Notes under the pieces: model-generated
What the model was told of the DNA's origin: nothing
The model's input: the letters and a program-made list of their open reading frames with translations, nothing else
Database searches by the model: none
In this document: positions 1 through 9,851 of the stretch, in pieces
Layout of the letters: every line of letters begins with the position of its first letter
Numbering within the stretch: position 1 is the first letter of the stretch
Assembly (NCBI GenBank): GCA_033558025.1
Contig: JAUCEF010000006.1
Coordinates: forward strand, 4,526,001-4,590,000
DNA length: 64,000 nt
Source: Phytophthora sp. 'mugwort'
Lineage: Eukaryota > Oomycota > Peronosporomycetes > Peronosporales > Peronosporaceae
Direction of reading: 5' to 3'
Made by a program: the position numbers and the translations under genes

Positions 1-2045
1 AAACTTGAAAAACGCGATCGTACCAAGTGCGATGGAGAGTACGACACCCCACCAGATGTAGTAGCCGTTATGGTACTCGAGCTCCGGCATATTAGTGAAA
101 TTCATGCCGTAGAGTCCCGTCAGAAACTGTGCAGGCAGGAAAATGGCCGCCACCAACGCTAAAATATAGCTCACGTCGTTCTGCTGCGCTGCTCGAGTGT
201 TGTGGAAATCTTCAATTAGACTACGACATCGATCCAGATGCCTATCACAGTCCTCCTCAATAGTGGTGATGTGGTCCAGCACATCACGAAAATAACGCAG
301 CGTTTCACCTTCAAAATCTTCCGAGTCCGAGAGCTGGATGACGACCTCACTCAGAGGCTTACAGAGCACTTGTAGTCCCTTAATCTGCTTGGTGCAGCTC
401 GCGAGTCGGCCGATATCGAAGTACCGTGGATCAAGGCTTAGTAGCCGCTCGAGCATGATCAATTTCGAGCCAAACGTGTGCGTAATAGGCGTCAACTCGT
501 CGACACACACGTCGACGATCGTATAGACGAGAAATGCTGTGCTGTGCTGGCGTACCTTGGAGTACGACATGTCCAGCCGCTGCTTTAGCGTCGACCAAAG
601 CGTGTTCGAGCTCTCCTGAACGCTGATCAAGACGTCCTGCATGATATATAGACTGAGCTGCTGTGGAGCAGTCATCACACAGCCAATGTTGAGCTGTTCC
701 AGACGCCCTTCAAGCTCCTTCTTCGTCATACCTTCAAAAGGCGACACATCATCGTCCTGCACATAGAGTGAGGCACGATACATACTCTGGTAATTTTTCA
801 CCATGACCAAATCACGCGCATGAACCGTCTGGAGAATCAGTGACGAGTGCTCGTCATACTCCTCAAACTTCGGTCGCTCAACATCTGCATCTAGTGTATC
901 TTCCACAGCCAGTGGGTGAAGTCTGTACCTTACAGACAAGCGTCGCATCAGAAGAGGATCAATGCCTTCAACATTGATCCACCGCACGGATGCCCACCCA
1001 GGCTTGGTCGAGTAAATAAACTTTTGCACTTGATCAATCGGATACACACTCCGAATGCGATCCGGTGAGTACTCAATCGATCCCAGCAGTGCATTACTTG
1101 CCTTTCCGCGTCTAACGTGTGTATACTCTGGTGGCATGTTACGCAGAAAATCCTCATTGAAAAGCTGCGCGAGCTTGATCTCCTGGATCGCGAATAAAAA
1201 CTCTTGATACGTAACGCCACCGCTCTTATCATCGTCCACTTTGTCAATAAATGCTCGAAACTGCCCCTCATCGCCACATGCAATTCCCATGGCCTCTAAG
1301 CCACAGCGAAAACCTTCGTACGACACCATCCCATTATCTACACATCAATTGCCACCAAAACACGTCAGATCGTAATAAATCTCGATATCTCAACCAAATC
1401 CCTCCTACCTCCGGGGTTAAACAACGAAAACAACTTCATCATTCTAGCCGACGTGAGATCATAATGCGGGTCCATTAGCGATATATCTCCAGCTTCATCC
1501 ACCGCCCCGAGACTGTCTGACCAATCAACTGAATTTGAGTCCCTAGCAATAGGCTCAATGGACCCAATAGCCATAATCTGGAGGATGTTCTTCCCATGCA
1601 GCAGCGTTGGCCTGGGCGCGGTCACTTTACTTGGGGAGCCCCCAATAGCCCCGTGGCTGATATCGTTGCCATTGTGGGGGGTCGAGATTTTTGGATTTCG
1701 GGGTGGTAAACCTGAAACTTTCAAAGATCGAGACGCCCCATTCACACTGCCAAATTCACTGGAGCTTGTCGCACTATCGCTAACGGCGCGGCGCAAGCGG
1801 GAGCCGTCGAAGCGGACACCGTCGTCAGACGCCCAGTCCTCGGGCTGGTAGCTGGTCGAAATTTCGGATGGAGAGCGACGCCACGAGCGACGAGAACGAC
1901 CATAGCCCGGTGGTTGGGGGGTGGCCCGAGAGCTCGAGGAGGACGAAGAGGGGGGGTTGCTATCGTCTACGGCCACGACCGAGATTTTGTCGTCCATACT
2001 GCGGATATCGTCTAGGAGATGGAAGTCCGCAGAGGACTCGGCCAT
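1..2045 (-). CDS. EF-hand plus CorA-type Mg2+ transporter, partial at the left edge
   Basis: Two exons on the minus strand: 2045-1409 and 1337 down to base 1, where the gene leaves the window. The intron (1338-1408, 71 bp) has GT..TAG ends and joins in phase 1. The first 190 or so residues are Ser/Pro-rich and probably cytosolic. Across the junction comes a degenerate EF-hand, then a canonical one about 50 residues into exon 2 (loop DDDKSGGVTYQE). A CorA domain follows: the soluble signature with HPLAVEDTL, a long helical region, and a first membrane helix ending in YGMNF, the CorA/MIT selectivity motif. MPEL and the start of the second helix reach the window edge. CorA proteins are pentameric Mg2+ channels. 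The EF-hand suggests Ca2+ input, which is inference. The start is the ATG at 2045. At least 657 residues; the C-terminus is missing. Confidence 0.93.
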
Positions 2046-2987
2046 TTGACTACTAGAAGTATTGTACAGTTAGTGCTGAGGGAATCAATTTTCTCCTGTA
2101 GGTTGGGACCTAGATGGGTGGGCCTATTGTAGGATGACATCGATTTGAGCCTAAATTTAGAAAGCCTAAATGCTAAAAGTTTACGTACTTACTGTTAGTA
2201 AGTTCATGTTAGCCTTCGTAATATTACACACCAAGAGTCTGCAAGATGAACTGAAAGATGCCTAGGGTTTAGCCGCTGCATATGAGACGAATATCTTGTT
2301 GTTTGGTGCGTTGGAGCATGGAAAGTATCCGGAAGGACCGTCGTTTGAGCTGGGTCTGCTGCCAGAGTTTTTGGAGGCTGGTGAATTTCGCATGGCTCAC
2401 TTTATTCTGTCCGGTTGGCTGGCACTAACACAAGACGACAGTTGGCCAGCCAGTTTCCGCCTTGTGGCATCGTTGACGTTATAGCTGTTTACCATACTGT
2501 AACCGATCCCTGCGAAGAAGATCGTCAGCCTCGCTGGAGAGCTTGGAGTTCTCGAGGCGGGGCCGCAGATGATGGCCAGATTGCGCATCGCTTGTGTGTT
2601 CATGATCCTTCGAAAAATCAGTTCGAAAATTAACAGCGACGAGAAACTGTAGGCAAACTTCACCCGATCTTAAAGCAATAAGCCTAAGGGTAGTTCCTCC
2701 ACTGAAAATAATATGCTACGCATGATTGAAGGTCTTTAATTAATCATATTTATCTATCAGGGAGACACCCACTCAGTACCATCTATCTGAATTCTTGGCG
2801 CATTATTTGAGTAGGTTGCCCGGCATCGAAATATTTTCTCGTGATCAAGATCTAAAAGTTTGGCAAATCCGACCGAATCGCGTGGATAAAAAATATGATA
2901 AATAAATATATGGTGCTATACCTATACCTCGACGAAATTAGCGTCTTGCTTATTAGTAAAGTTTGGGTAATTGACTTCTCTCCTTGC
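2046..2987. other. Intergenic region between the CorA and kinase genes
   Basis: This holds the 5' flank of the CorA gene and the 3' flank of the kinase gene at 2988. No intact coding region is supported. The only protein-like signal is the weak RhoGAP-like relic listed separately. Confidence 0.6.
2480..2663 (-). pseudogene. Possible RhoGAP domain relic
   Basis: A minus-strand reading contains MNTQAMRNLAIICGP, which resembles the conserved N-K-M-x-x-x-NLA-h-h-x-GP helix of RhoGAP domains. The reading shifts frame immediately afterwards, and the other frame continues with a plausible charged helical stretch before a stop. No start, no arginine-finger region and no flanking domain can be seen. 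If real, it is a short broken fragment. It could equally be chance. Confidence 0.22.
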
Positions 2988-4418
2988 TTACAAAAGCGAC
3001 TTCGCTTTCTGCATCAAGGCGGCATGAATGACGTGCAATGCTTCGACTGCGGTTGGTCTTGTCTTGGCATCCATGGAGACACAAGCTACCCCTAGCTTGG
3101 CCATCGTTTGCGGCCCTGCCTCTGAGAACTTCACACTGAGCTCACCCATGGCTACACGCCGAAGGATCATTAATTGCTGATTCGCACCAGGACGAACCTT
3201 CACATGGGAGTAAGGAAGTGTGTGAATCGAAAGCTCTGACAGCACGACGCCAAACGAAAACATGTCCGCTTTCTCGTCGTAACGTTTTCCTGTCATGACT
3301 TCAGGAGCCATCCAGAGCGAAGTGCCTACTTCCGCTGTCATAGGCCCGACAATTTGTTCGCGTGACACACCAAAGTCCGTCAGCTTTGCGTCCAATGTTT
3401 GGTTCAGCAGGATATTCTTCGATTTGAGGTCGCGGTGAAGCACATGAATAGGACGGGAGTGCAAGTACGCAAGCGCACGGACCACTTGAAATGCGATCAT
3501 GATTTTACTGAAATCGAACCCTCTGGAACGGTTCTGTTCGGCATATTTACTCAATAATGTTCTCAAATCTCCTCCATCCATGTATTCCATGACACAGCAA
3601 AAGTCCTCCCGCGAGTTCCACGCTACACCAATAAACTGGACAATATTAGGATGACGCAGACTAGCCAACAACTTAATCTCTTTCATGAACGTGTCCACAT
3701 CGACCATCGTCTTCACAGCCACCATTTGCCCCATGTAAGTTCCTTTATACACCTTACCAAACCCTCCACGACTAATAAAGCCGCGTATAACCACCAGCTG
3801 ACGAGATATCCGAGCCTTATTGATGACTTCATCTTGAATTTTAAAAGGAGAAACATTTTGTTCTTCCTGGTTTGGTGGCACGCTAGAGAGCTGGCAATTT
3901 CTGGGGTTCCACCTTTCAGTTTGATGTATTTCGCTGTTCGACGAGTTGTTATCGTCAGAGAAGCCAGTGTAGCATCCATCCTGGGGCGCCTCTAATACCG
4001 GCAAAACCTCCTTCACTTGCAAAGATCCGTCCATCTCCAGCACAGGAGTTGGCTCGGGGGAATCAAGCAACGCGTTTAGGTGCTTGACTTCTCCTTCGAT
4101 CACTTGTTGTTCGTTCTTCATTGATTTCGTGCGGACTAAACGGGAAATCAAGGACTTGTCATGATACCGATCGAGATAGACCGCGAACCTCGCCACCGTG
4201 GCCCCAAATTGCGTGCGGACATCGTTGGTAGACAACGAATCGAGTTCCTGCATGCCCTGTAAACGGCTTTGAATCGCCATCAACTGTAGATGTAGTTCTT
4301 GGGTCTTCGTCATATTCTCTTCTGTCGAGTATGTTCGTATCACGGCATTTAACGTGCTATTGCTCTCATTTACCGTGGTTTCAACTCTTGACGTTTGCAG
4401 TCGTAGTCGAAGTCTCAT
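2988..4418 (-). CDS. Tyrosine-kinase-like (TKL) Ser/Thr protein kinase
   Basis: Single-exon protein of 476 residues starting at the ATG at 4418. Residues 1-190 are polar and have no recognised domain; 35-60 could form a helix. The kinase domain runs from about 208 to the C-terminus. The glycine loop is at 215-226, the VAVK lysine at K236, the alpha-C glutamate near E247, and HRDLKSKN begins at 328 with catalytic D330. DFG is at 348-350, GTSLWMAPE ends at 373, and DMFSFGVVLSEL follows. All catalytic residues are present, so it should be active. The HRDLKxxN form points to Ser/Thr specificity with TKL-type architecture. There is no signal peptide or membrane helix. It is a clear paralog of the kinase at 19058-20404, in the opposite orientation, with a transposon nest between them. 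Substrate unknown. Confidence 0.93.
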   Translation of the reverse strand: MRLRLRLQTSRVETTVNESNSTLNAVIRTYSTEENMTKTQELHLQLMAIQSRLQGMQELDSLSTNDVRTQFGATVARFAVYLDRYHDKSLISRLVRTKSMKNEQQVIEGEVKHLNALLDSPEPTPVLEMDGSLQVKEVLPVLEAPQDGCYTGFSDDNNSSNSEIHQTERWNPRNCQLSSVPPNQEEQNVSPFKIQDEVINKARISRQLVVIRGFISRGGFGKVYKGTYMGQMVAVKTMVDVDTFMKEIKLLASLRHPNIVQFIGVAWNSREDFCCVMEYMDGGDLRTLLSKYAEQNRSRGFDFSKIMIAFQVVRALAYLHSRPIHVLHRDLKSKNILLNQTLDAKLTDFGVSREQIVGPMTAEVGTSLWMAPEVMTGKRYDEKADMFSFGVVLSELSIHTLPYSHVKVRPGANQQLMILRRVAMGELSVKFSEAGPQTMAKLGVACVSMDAKTRPTAVEALHVIHAALMQKAKSLL

Positions 4419-4833
4419 GGTTGATCGAGGTGTCTTGTGTAAGGAGTAAGGATTAATGAGTCACAGGCCTTGAGTGACGATTCAACTCGTGGCTCGACTA
4501 GGCGGGAGGCTTGCTTGACGTAGCACGCCACACACGGAGCGTGAAACATGAACGTGCCATGCAAGCATTATAAATAACTGCAGCGGCAGCCAGGCTTTAG
4601 CTACTAAGATCGTCTGCGGTTTTATATTTTTTCTAACCCTTATCCCATCTTGGTTGACCATGCCTTGTCTTCCACAATCGCAAAAGTGAACGGTTGAGCG
4701 ACTGGATTTTTTTTAGCTTTGCACTGCGTTAAGGTGATGCCTGTCTGCAAAAATGCCCTCCATTTTAGGATCCTACTTGTACGTAGGAGGAAGGGTCCTT
4801 CCTACGTCCTGTGCCACGATAAATCCGCCACCC
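4419..4833. other. Kinase upstream region with a small hairpin
   Basis: 5' flank of the kinase gene up to the hAT element. Bases 4781-4807 form a hairpin with 8-bp arms (ACGTAGGA / TCCTACGT). The stretch around 4754-4790 resembles 20846-20885, which lies 3' of the paralogous kinase. No coding region is supported. Confidence 0.5.
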
Positions 4834-4847
4834 CAGGGATGCCGAAA
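4834..4847 (+). repeat. Left terminal inverted repeat of the hAT element
   Basis: CAGGGATGCCGAAA is identical to the reverse complement of 6930-6943. It is immediately preceded by the target duplication CGCCACCC. Confidence 0.93.
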
Positions 4848-4986
4848 ATACAATATATATCGATTGCTTCTTACCTTGACCAATAAAATAACTATTGACA
4901 GCAGACTCTAAGCAAAACTAAATAATTTAATTGCGCTGGTCAATAACATATATTATTGCATCGCACGAATCAACCAGCGCAACATC

Positions 4987-6303
4987 TCAGTACCTGCCAT
5001 TTACTTTCAGGAACAGGAGCATCTCGAGCGTCATCGGGGAGAGCCGATCACGCTCATGCCGAAGTACGGAGCGCGCCGAGCTGAACAGCCTTTCCAACAT
5101 ATTGGAGGTTGGCGGAATTGTTGTCAGCAAGGCGTGTTTCTGGGGCTTAACAGCCTTCCGCCGCTTGAGGGTGCGATCCACGAGGCCTTCTTTCTGCACC
5201 TGGACAGTCTGGGCTCTGGCCGCCTTGCACTCTTGAATGGAGTAAGTGCCATACGCTCGTCACGGGTAAACATTTCAGGCTTTTTCGCCAATGCCTTCAC
5301 GACACCGCTAGTGAGTGCACAATTTCCGCGTTGCTCGCTGAACATAATAAAAATAATAGAAACTTAAGCAAATAATAATAATAATATAAAGCAAGTAAAT
5401 TGACGCACCGAGATAGGAAGCGAAACTGGCTTTTGGTCGATTAACCCGTCGAATAGATCGCGGGCGTGAAGCAGCGTCAGGCCGTTTGTCTGCAATTTCT
5501 TAGAGATTGACTCGACATCCCGCATCCATAGTGCCGAAAGTCGCCGGTGGGCGGACCGCGAAGGCAGCAGGTCCGCGATCTCCTCATCGTCAGCCGATAG
5601 AAACTCGCGGGGCGCACGTACCGGTCCAACATTGCGAATGTCGACGACCAGTGCGTATCCTGTCGAAGTACAGGGAGGAGTGGAGTCTTCGACCTATTTA
5701 GCATTATGACAATACATAGTTATTGCTTATCACAGATAAAAAATACTAATTAGGAGACAATATGTACCTCAGCTTGGCCGCTTGGTTGAGCGTCCGCAGC
5801 TTGCGCATCAAAACTTGCACCTTTTCCAGATCGTCCTCGTGTGGCTGTAGGTGGCTCTTGACGGCCAGGTTGAGGCGATGACTCGCGCAACCGAGAAGCG
5901 GTACGCGGATAAGGTTGGCCAGCCGCTTGTTGACGCGCAGTTATCACCTACCAAAAACATGCAATCAAACCTGGTCTTACCGTAAAAGGTAAAAATCGCT
6001 CGATTGCTGCCATATCGGCGGTAAGGTGGTCGTCCGACTCTTGCATGAAGGGCGAATTGACAACAACGGATATCGTGGCCCGGCCGGCGTCTCGTAGCAG
6101 CCATATTCGGCGAGGAAGTGCTCCGTGCCGTGGCTCCACCTCCAGGATGAATTCAACCTTCTTAGGTATCTCCTTGAGAATGACGTTCTCCACAGCCCGT
6201 ACCACGCCTTCCAGATTGAGACGGATTGTGTCAAGCGACACGTGTGGAAGGTTGATATATCTAGATCAAGTATTACAGTTAAAATAAATCAAGTACTACA
6301 GTT

Positions 6304-6338
<35 letters not shown>

Positions 6339-6658
6339 ATAGGACATGTACCGTACTGGCGGATTAGACCAGACTCACAGAAAGACAGCTGAAAATTCGA
6401 CATGACGATGCAGCGAAGCCAAGCGTAGCGGTTGGAGCCCTTCTGGCTAACCCACGACACAAGAGTACCCGATGAGGCAGAACTTGCGTTTGCGCATGTC
6501 AGCATCTTAGTGGGGTGGGCCGTTCGGGCGTGGGAAACGAAGTTGGTATACCCCGTTCTTCGAGCGTGCTTGCGAGACTTCCCGCATGCCTTGAACGACT
6601 TGAAGTCCGTAAGCAGACTTCCGTCGTCGAGGCTAGGCCTGAAAAAGAACTCGGCCAC
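4987..6658 (-). pseudogene. Decayed hAT transposase
   Basis: Read from 6658 down. A BED-like zinc-finger region at the N-terminus (K-A-C-G-K...H-A-R-T-A-H) is followed by oomycete hAT features. Near 6342 there is a possible intron beginning GTACATG, which holds an (AT)15 run at 6307-6336 and ends near 6261 in TAG. Next come a D-D-H-L-T segment (6040-6050 region), FLVGDNC (about 5945-5965), WSSTFAMLDRY (about 5630-5660), and the C-terminal dimerisation signature MLERLFSSARSVLRHERDR with L-L-F-L-K-V-N (4987-5110). These pieces lie in different frames with stops between them, so the gene is broken in several places and is not expected to make an active transposase. Confidence 0.87.
6307..6336. 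repeat. (AT)15 microsatellite
   Basis: Fifteen uninterrupted AT units lie inside the hAT element, in what looks like an intron of the transposase. Confidence 0.95.
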
Positions 6659-6929
6659 CTGACATGCCGTGAAGGTCGCTGGAGGGAGTCGCGGAGAAGA
6701 TGTTGTCGGCCATCGTTCATGGTGTTGTACAAGGAGTTTGTTTTAGAGTGAGCATGTATTAATACTAGTTTTAGCTGGCTTAAGTATTTATTGGCTGGAG
6801 CTGTCAGCAACTGCCGCAATAAATAACTGAAATAGTCGTTTGGAAAAATAAATTACTGATACTTTTAGGAAGTTACAAAACTAATTATTTGTATTACCCA
6901 ATAAATAAAATTGGTCATTATTATTATTA

Positions 6930-6943
6930 TTTCGGCATCCCTG
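6930..6943 (-). repeat. Right terminal inverted repeat of the hAT element
   Basis: This is the reverse complement of the left terminus, followed at 6944-6951 by the second copy of the 8-bp target duplication. Confidence 0.93.
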
Positions 6944-6951
6944 CGCCACCC

Positions 6952-7710
6952 AATTTCGCAGCTCGCAGAGGATTTCCATAATCCAGTCCAAGTGTACTGT
7001 GTACAATATGTAGTAGTTCGTCTGCGAACTAGCTGCCCCTAGAGGTATTGGTTTGCGATGCGCGCGCTGCGGAGTGTTGGCTTAGATCGTCGTCTTCCCC
7101 GTGTAGGCCGGTATAACCGCTTTTTGCTTGTTCCCAACCAGGGCTGCTAATATTTAATATTTCATGAATACTCGCAGAAAACTAAATATTGTTCATTCCG
7201 ACAAGAGTACAAGAGCATCAGTAATGCACGTGTACATCATCGATAGTTAAAGCGCGTGTTAGGCTTTGCTTGCAGAGTAAGGACCAAATATGCAGACCTA
7301 AGCGAGGGGGAAGAGGGCCTGCGGCACGCGGGTCCGTGCATAGGGTGAAAGCTTGCGGAACAACGTTCCAAAACTTGCTCAGATCGCAGATTATCGGTAA
7401 TATGTCGTGCGAATTGTTTTTCTTTCTTTTTTGCATTTGTCGAAGTGGCACGCCCGTGGCTCGAAGAGGGGCGTTCACGCTGGCTGACTTCTGTCGCGTA
7501 CAATGAGAAGTGATTAAGTGTGTTTAGGAGCTATGCACTAAGAGCGCACACGCGAGACATCAGTCTCGCCTACAGTAAACTAGGGTCACCATATAGGGTA
7601 CTGGAGGCGCCCTTGAAGATGCAACGCTGTCAACAGGGTTAAGGACCACTCTCCTGATGACACTTCCTGAAGTCGCGCAGACAGTAGTTTCTACCATCTT
7701 GTCAGTCGAC
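6952..7710. other. Unannotated stretch inside the transposon nest
   Basis: Open frames here are short, overlap one another on opposite strands and match no family I recognise. No gene is supported. Confidence 0.5.
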
Positions 7711-8290
7711 TAGGGGTGTACAGATTGGGTGTCGGATCTGACAAGTATTATACGGAAAATGTATTTATTTAAAAGTATTCCCAAAATATATATTAGCAGT
7801 TAACCAACTATTCAAGTCTGGTCACAGCGTCTTGTTGTAGGAGCCATCACGATGTCCTCGAGGGTGTCTTCTCTACGCTCGGCCGGAGCCGTGAATATGT
7901 TTGCTTCGCTGCGGAGAAGAAACGCTCACACTCGTTGACGTCGGCGGCACGAAACGAAGGTCGATGTAGATCTGCCTTACAGGACGCTTGCGCTTCTTTT
8001 ACGCCGCTCGAGCGATTCATCTACCGTAGTCACTGCTGTACACCCTTTAAATGAGGCCATCGTCTCTTTTGAAGTTGCACTTGCAGCGGCAGTCTGCTTG
8101 CCGCAAGAAGACACCATGCAGATTTTGTGATCCAAGTGTACCATGATTAACGAGGAGTGGAATGCACGGATCGCAACAGCTTCCGGCCGACGTGCGACCG
8201 CAGCTCTGCTCGAGTTGTTTGAAAACAAAATGGTTGGCTCGGCAGGTAGCCGGGGCAAAACCCGTCGGGGAAAAATATATTAGTAACATA
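7711..8290 (-). pseudogene. Second, strongly decayed hAT transposase relic
   Basis: Around 7915-7950 the minus strand reads VNECERFFSAA. This matches the start of the hAT C-terminal dimerisation domain (P-T-S-x-x-C/V-E-R-x-F-S). A one-base shift then continues with a plausible I-F-T-A-P-A-E-R-R segment. The plus-strand sequence TAGGGGTGTACAGATTGGG at 7711 looks like a hAT terminal repeat, but I find no partner at the other side. The extent is a guess; the N-terminal two thirds are not recognisable. Confidence 0.5.
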
Positions 8291-8533
8291 TTTTATTGTA
8301 TTATTTTGTGTCATTTCGCGTTTAACCTTTTTGAAATAGTATTTCAGGATATGTGAAAAACTGGCTCGTTTCAGATAGTTCGTCCATGAGTATGACACTT
8401 TTGCATGTAGCTAGCGCTTGTGCGAATATCGTTTCTTCTCTGACGCTTCTCGCGTGAAGAAGAAGCTCATTGACATGGTGAATCCCCCTACTGCTCTCGG
8501 CCAAATCGTAATTGACGACGAATGGATGGGGCA

Positions 8534-9029
8534 AGCTATCGTAGCAGTTCAGACGACCATACTTTCATTATGACGAGCTGGGAAGGCTTATGGTGCGAGC
8601 AAGAGTGCCTTATTGCGACGTACCAGTGGTCAAGTGGCGCTTTATGCAAAGCGGGGACCGAACTCCATTCTAACGGAAGGTGAACTGCAAGGGGTGGTGG
8701 ACTCGGTTACTGAGCGCACTGCCCAAGGTCAGTGCTTTACCACCGAAGAGCTCGGCTTTTCGTTCGACGCGTGGTCGAACACAGTCAGTAATCACGAGAG
8801 ATCCCAGTCAACTTTCCCTCTGCCAAACTAGGTGTGTGGGTTTGTGCGCAAGAACTCGCACTTATTTGGGAGATGACGCGCCCAGAGTTTGGAAGTGTGT
8901 CGAGCGGTTACATCAATACAGCCCAACATCACCAAGCACTTCACCAATTTGAAGGCCACGATAGAGTCGCTCGGTTCGTTCCCGTCGTCTCAGATTTGGA
9001 ATCTGGTTGATACAGGCATGTGCGGCCAG
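8534..9029 (+). pseudogene. pogo-like (CENP-B/DDE) transposase relic, cut by an LTR element
   Basis: In one frame the sequence reads a Psq-type helix-turn-helix (AIVAVQTTILS, one in-frame stop, then GASKSALLRR). A CENP-B-like stretch follows (KRGPNSILTEGEL, VTERTAQGQCFTTEEL). In another frame at about 8920-9020 come NITKHFTNLKATIESLG and IWNLVDTG, equivalent to the I-W-N-L-D-E-T-G motif that carries the first catalytic aspartate in pogo/DDE_1 transposases. The relic stops where the LTR begins at 9030. The missing C-terminal half is not found beyond the other LTR. Confidence 0.65.
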
Positions 9030-9427
9030 TGCAGCGGGGCTGCGTAGCGTAGTGCGTCAGAGGAAGACGTATGACTCCCCGAGTCTTAGTTGTGGTTATC
9101 CTAATCCCTAAGGTCTCCCCAGAGGCTTAGTTTTTCTCTAGTTATACCACTAGAGACTCAAAGAGCCAGTATTCCTAAACCTAGGGCAATACTCACTATA
9201 ATGCTAAACTGACTATTATTTGTTTGCTTATCTGCGGCAAAGCCGCCTGTGGTGTAAATGTATGACTCTAACTATCTACCATAGTTTAACCTAGTCAAAT
9301 GCATATCGAGTGGCCCTGTGGCCACGTACTGAAATCCGTTAATAGAAGTGGTACCAAGTACCACTTACTGCAAGGTGTGACACGTAGCACGGCTACACTC
9401 GTGTTATCTTCGTGTAACCCCGTTACA
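9030..9427 (-). repeat. 3' LTR of the gypsy element
   Basis: 398 bp. It is nearly identical to 15673-16068 over its first 305 or so plus-strand bases, with two differences seen. It is clearly more divergent over the last 90 or so bases, which are the U3 end in element orientation. Ends are TGTAACGGGG...CCCCGCTGCA on the minus strand. Confidence 0.95.
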
Positions 9428-9446
9428 CCCCCCCCCCCCCCCCCCC
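9428..9446 (-). other. Polypurine tract (G19) next to the 3' LTR
   Basis: Nineteen consecutive C on the plus strand are nineteen G in element orientation. They directly precede the TGTAACGGGG start of the 3' LTR. This is the position of the plus-strand primer in LTR retroelements. A pure G homopolymer is unusual compared with the mixed A/G tracts more often seen. Confidence 0.75.
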
Positions 9447-9569
9447 CAACTAACCGTGGACAAACCGTATCCACGAGGGTACACGTCCTGTGGTTTTGGC
9501 CACGCACAACTCCGCTCCAAGAGCGCTCAACCCTTGACGGCATCCTCATGCCCAGCTCGCTGGCCTTCA

Positions 9570-9641
9570 ACCCAGCTAGCTCAGTGGTAGAACACTCGCT
9601 TCATAAGCGCAAGGTCGGTGGTTCGATTCCACCAAAGACCA
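9570..9641 (+). tRNA. tRNA-like sequence (CAT anticodon), probable pseudogene or SINE-type head
   Basis: The sequence contains a near-perfect A box (TAGCTCAGTGGTAGA) and a perfect B box (GGTTCGATTCC) at tRNA spacing. A T-stem GGTGG/CCACC and an anticodon loop TTCATAA also fit. The 3' end AAAGACCA would need a 5' GGTCTTT, but the bases before the D-arm are ACCCAGC, so the acceptor stem does not close. A similar GGCCTTC sits 8 bp further out (9562-9568). The D-stem has one mismatch and the outer anticodon stem is poor. It lies on the strand opposite to the retrotransposon, between the chromodomain and the 3' LTR. A tRNA pseudogene or the head of a tRNA-derived SINE fits better than a working tRNA-Met. 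Confidence 0.55.
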
Positions 9642-9851
9642 ATATCGTCTGGGTCCAACCCAGCTGTGTCTTGGACACCGACAACGACGCCAACTTCCAG
9701 CGGCCTCAGGCCTCGATGTCTCGCTCCTCTAGAGCTAATGCATCATGTGCATCTGCTTCCGCAGCCTGCCGTCCTCATGTTTGTGACATGCTGGCTACCT
9801 TGCCCCAAGGTCAGGTCGGAAGCCTTCAGGCTGATCTTGGCTCATCCCGAG

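Larger units (their letters stand above)
4834..6943 (-). mobile_element. hAT-superfamily DNA transposon with intact termini
   Basis: The element starts and ends with identical 14-bp terminal inverted repeats (CAGGGATGCCGAAA at 4834-4847 and its reverse complement at 6930-6943). It is bracketed by a perfect 8-bp direct repeat CGCCACCC (4826-4833 and 6944-6951), the target-site duplication length expected of hAT. Length is 2110 bp. The interior codes on the minus strand for a broken hAT transposase. The intact termini and duplication indicate a fairly recent insertion, or one that was mobilised in trans after the transposase had decayed. Confidence 0.93.

Noticed and set aside
9570..9641. Functional tRNA-Met(CAT) gene
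   Set aside because: The acceptor stem does not pair at the expected position and the anticodon stem is weak, so it is reported as tRNA-like only.
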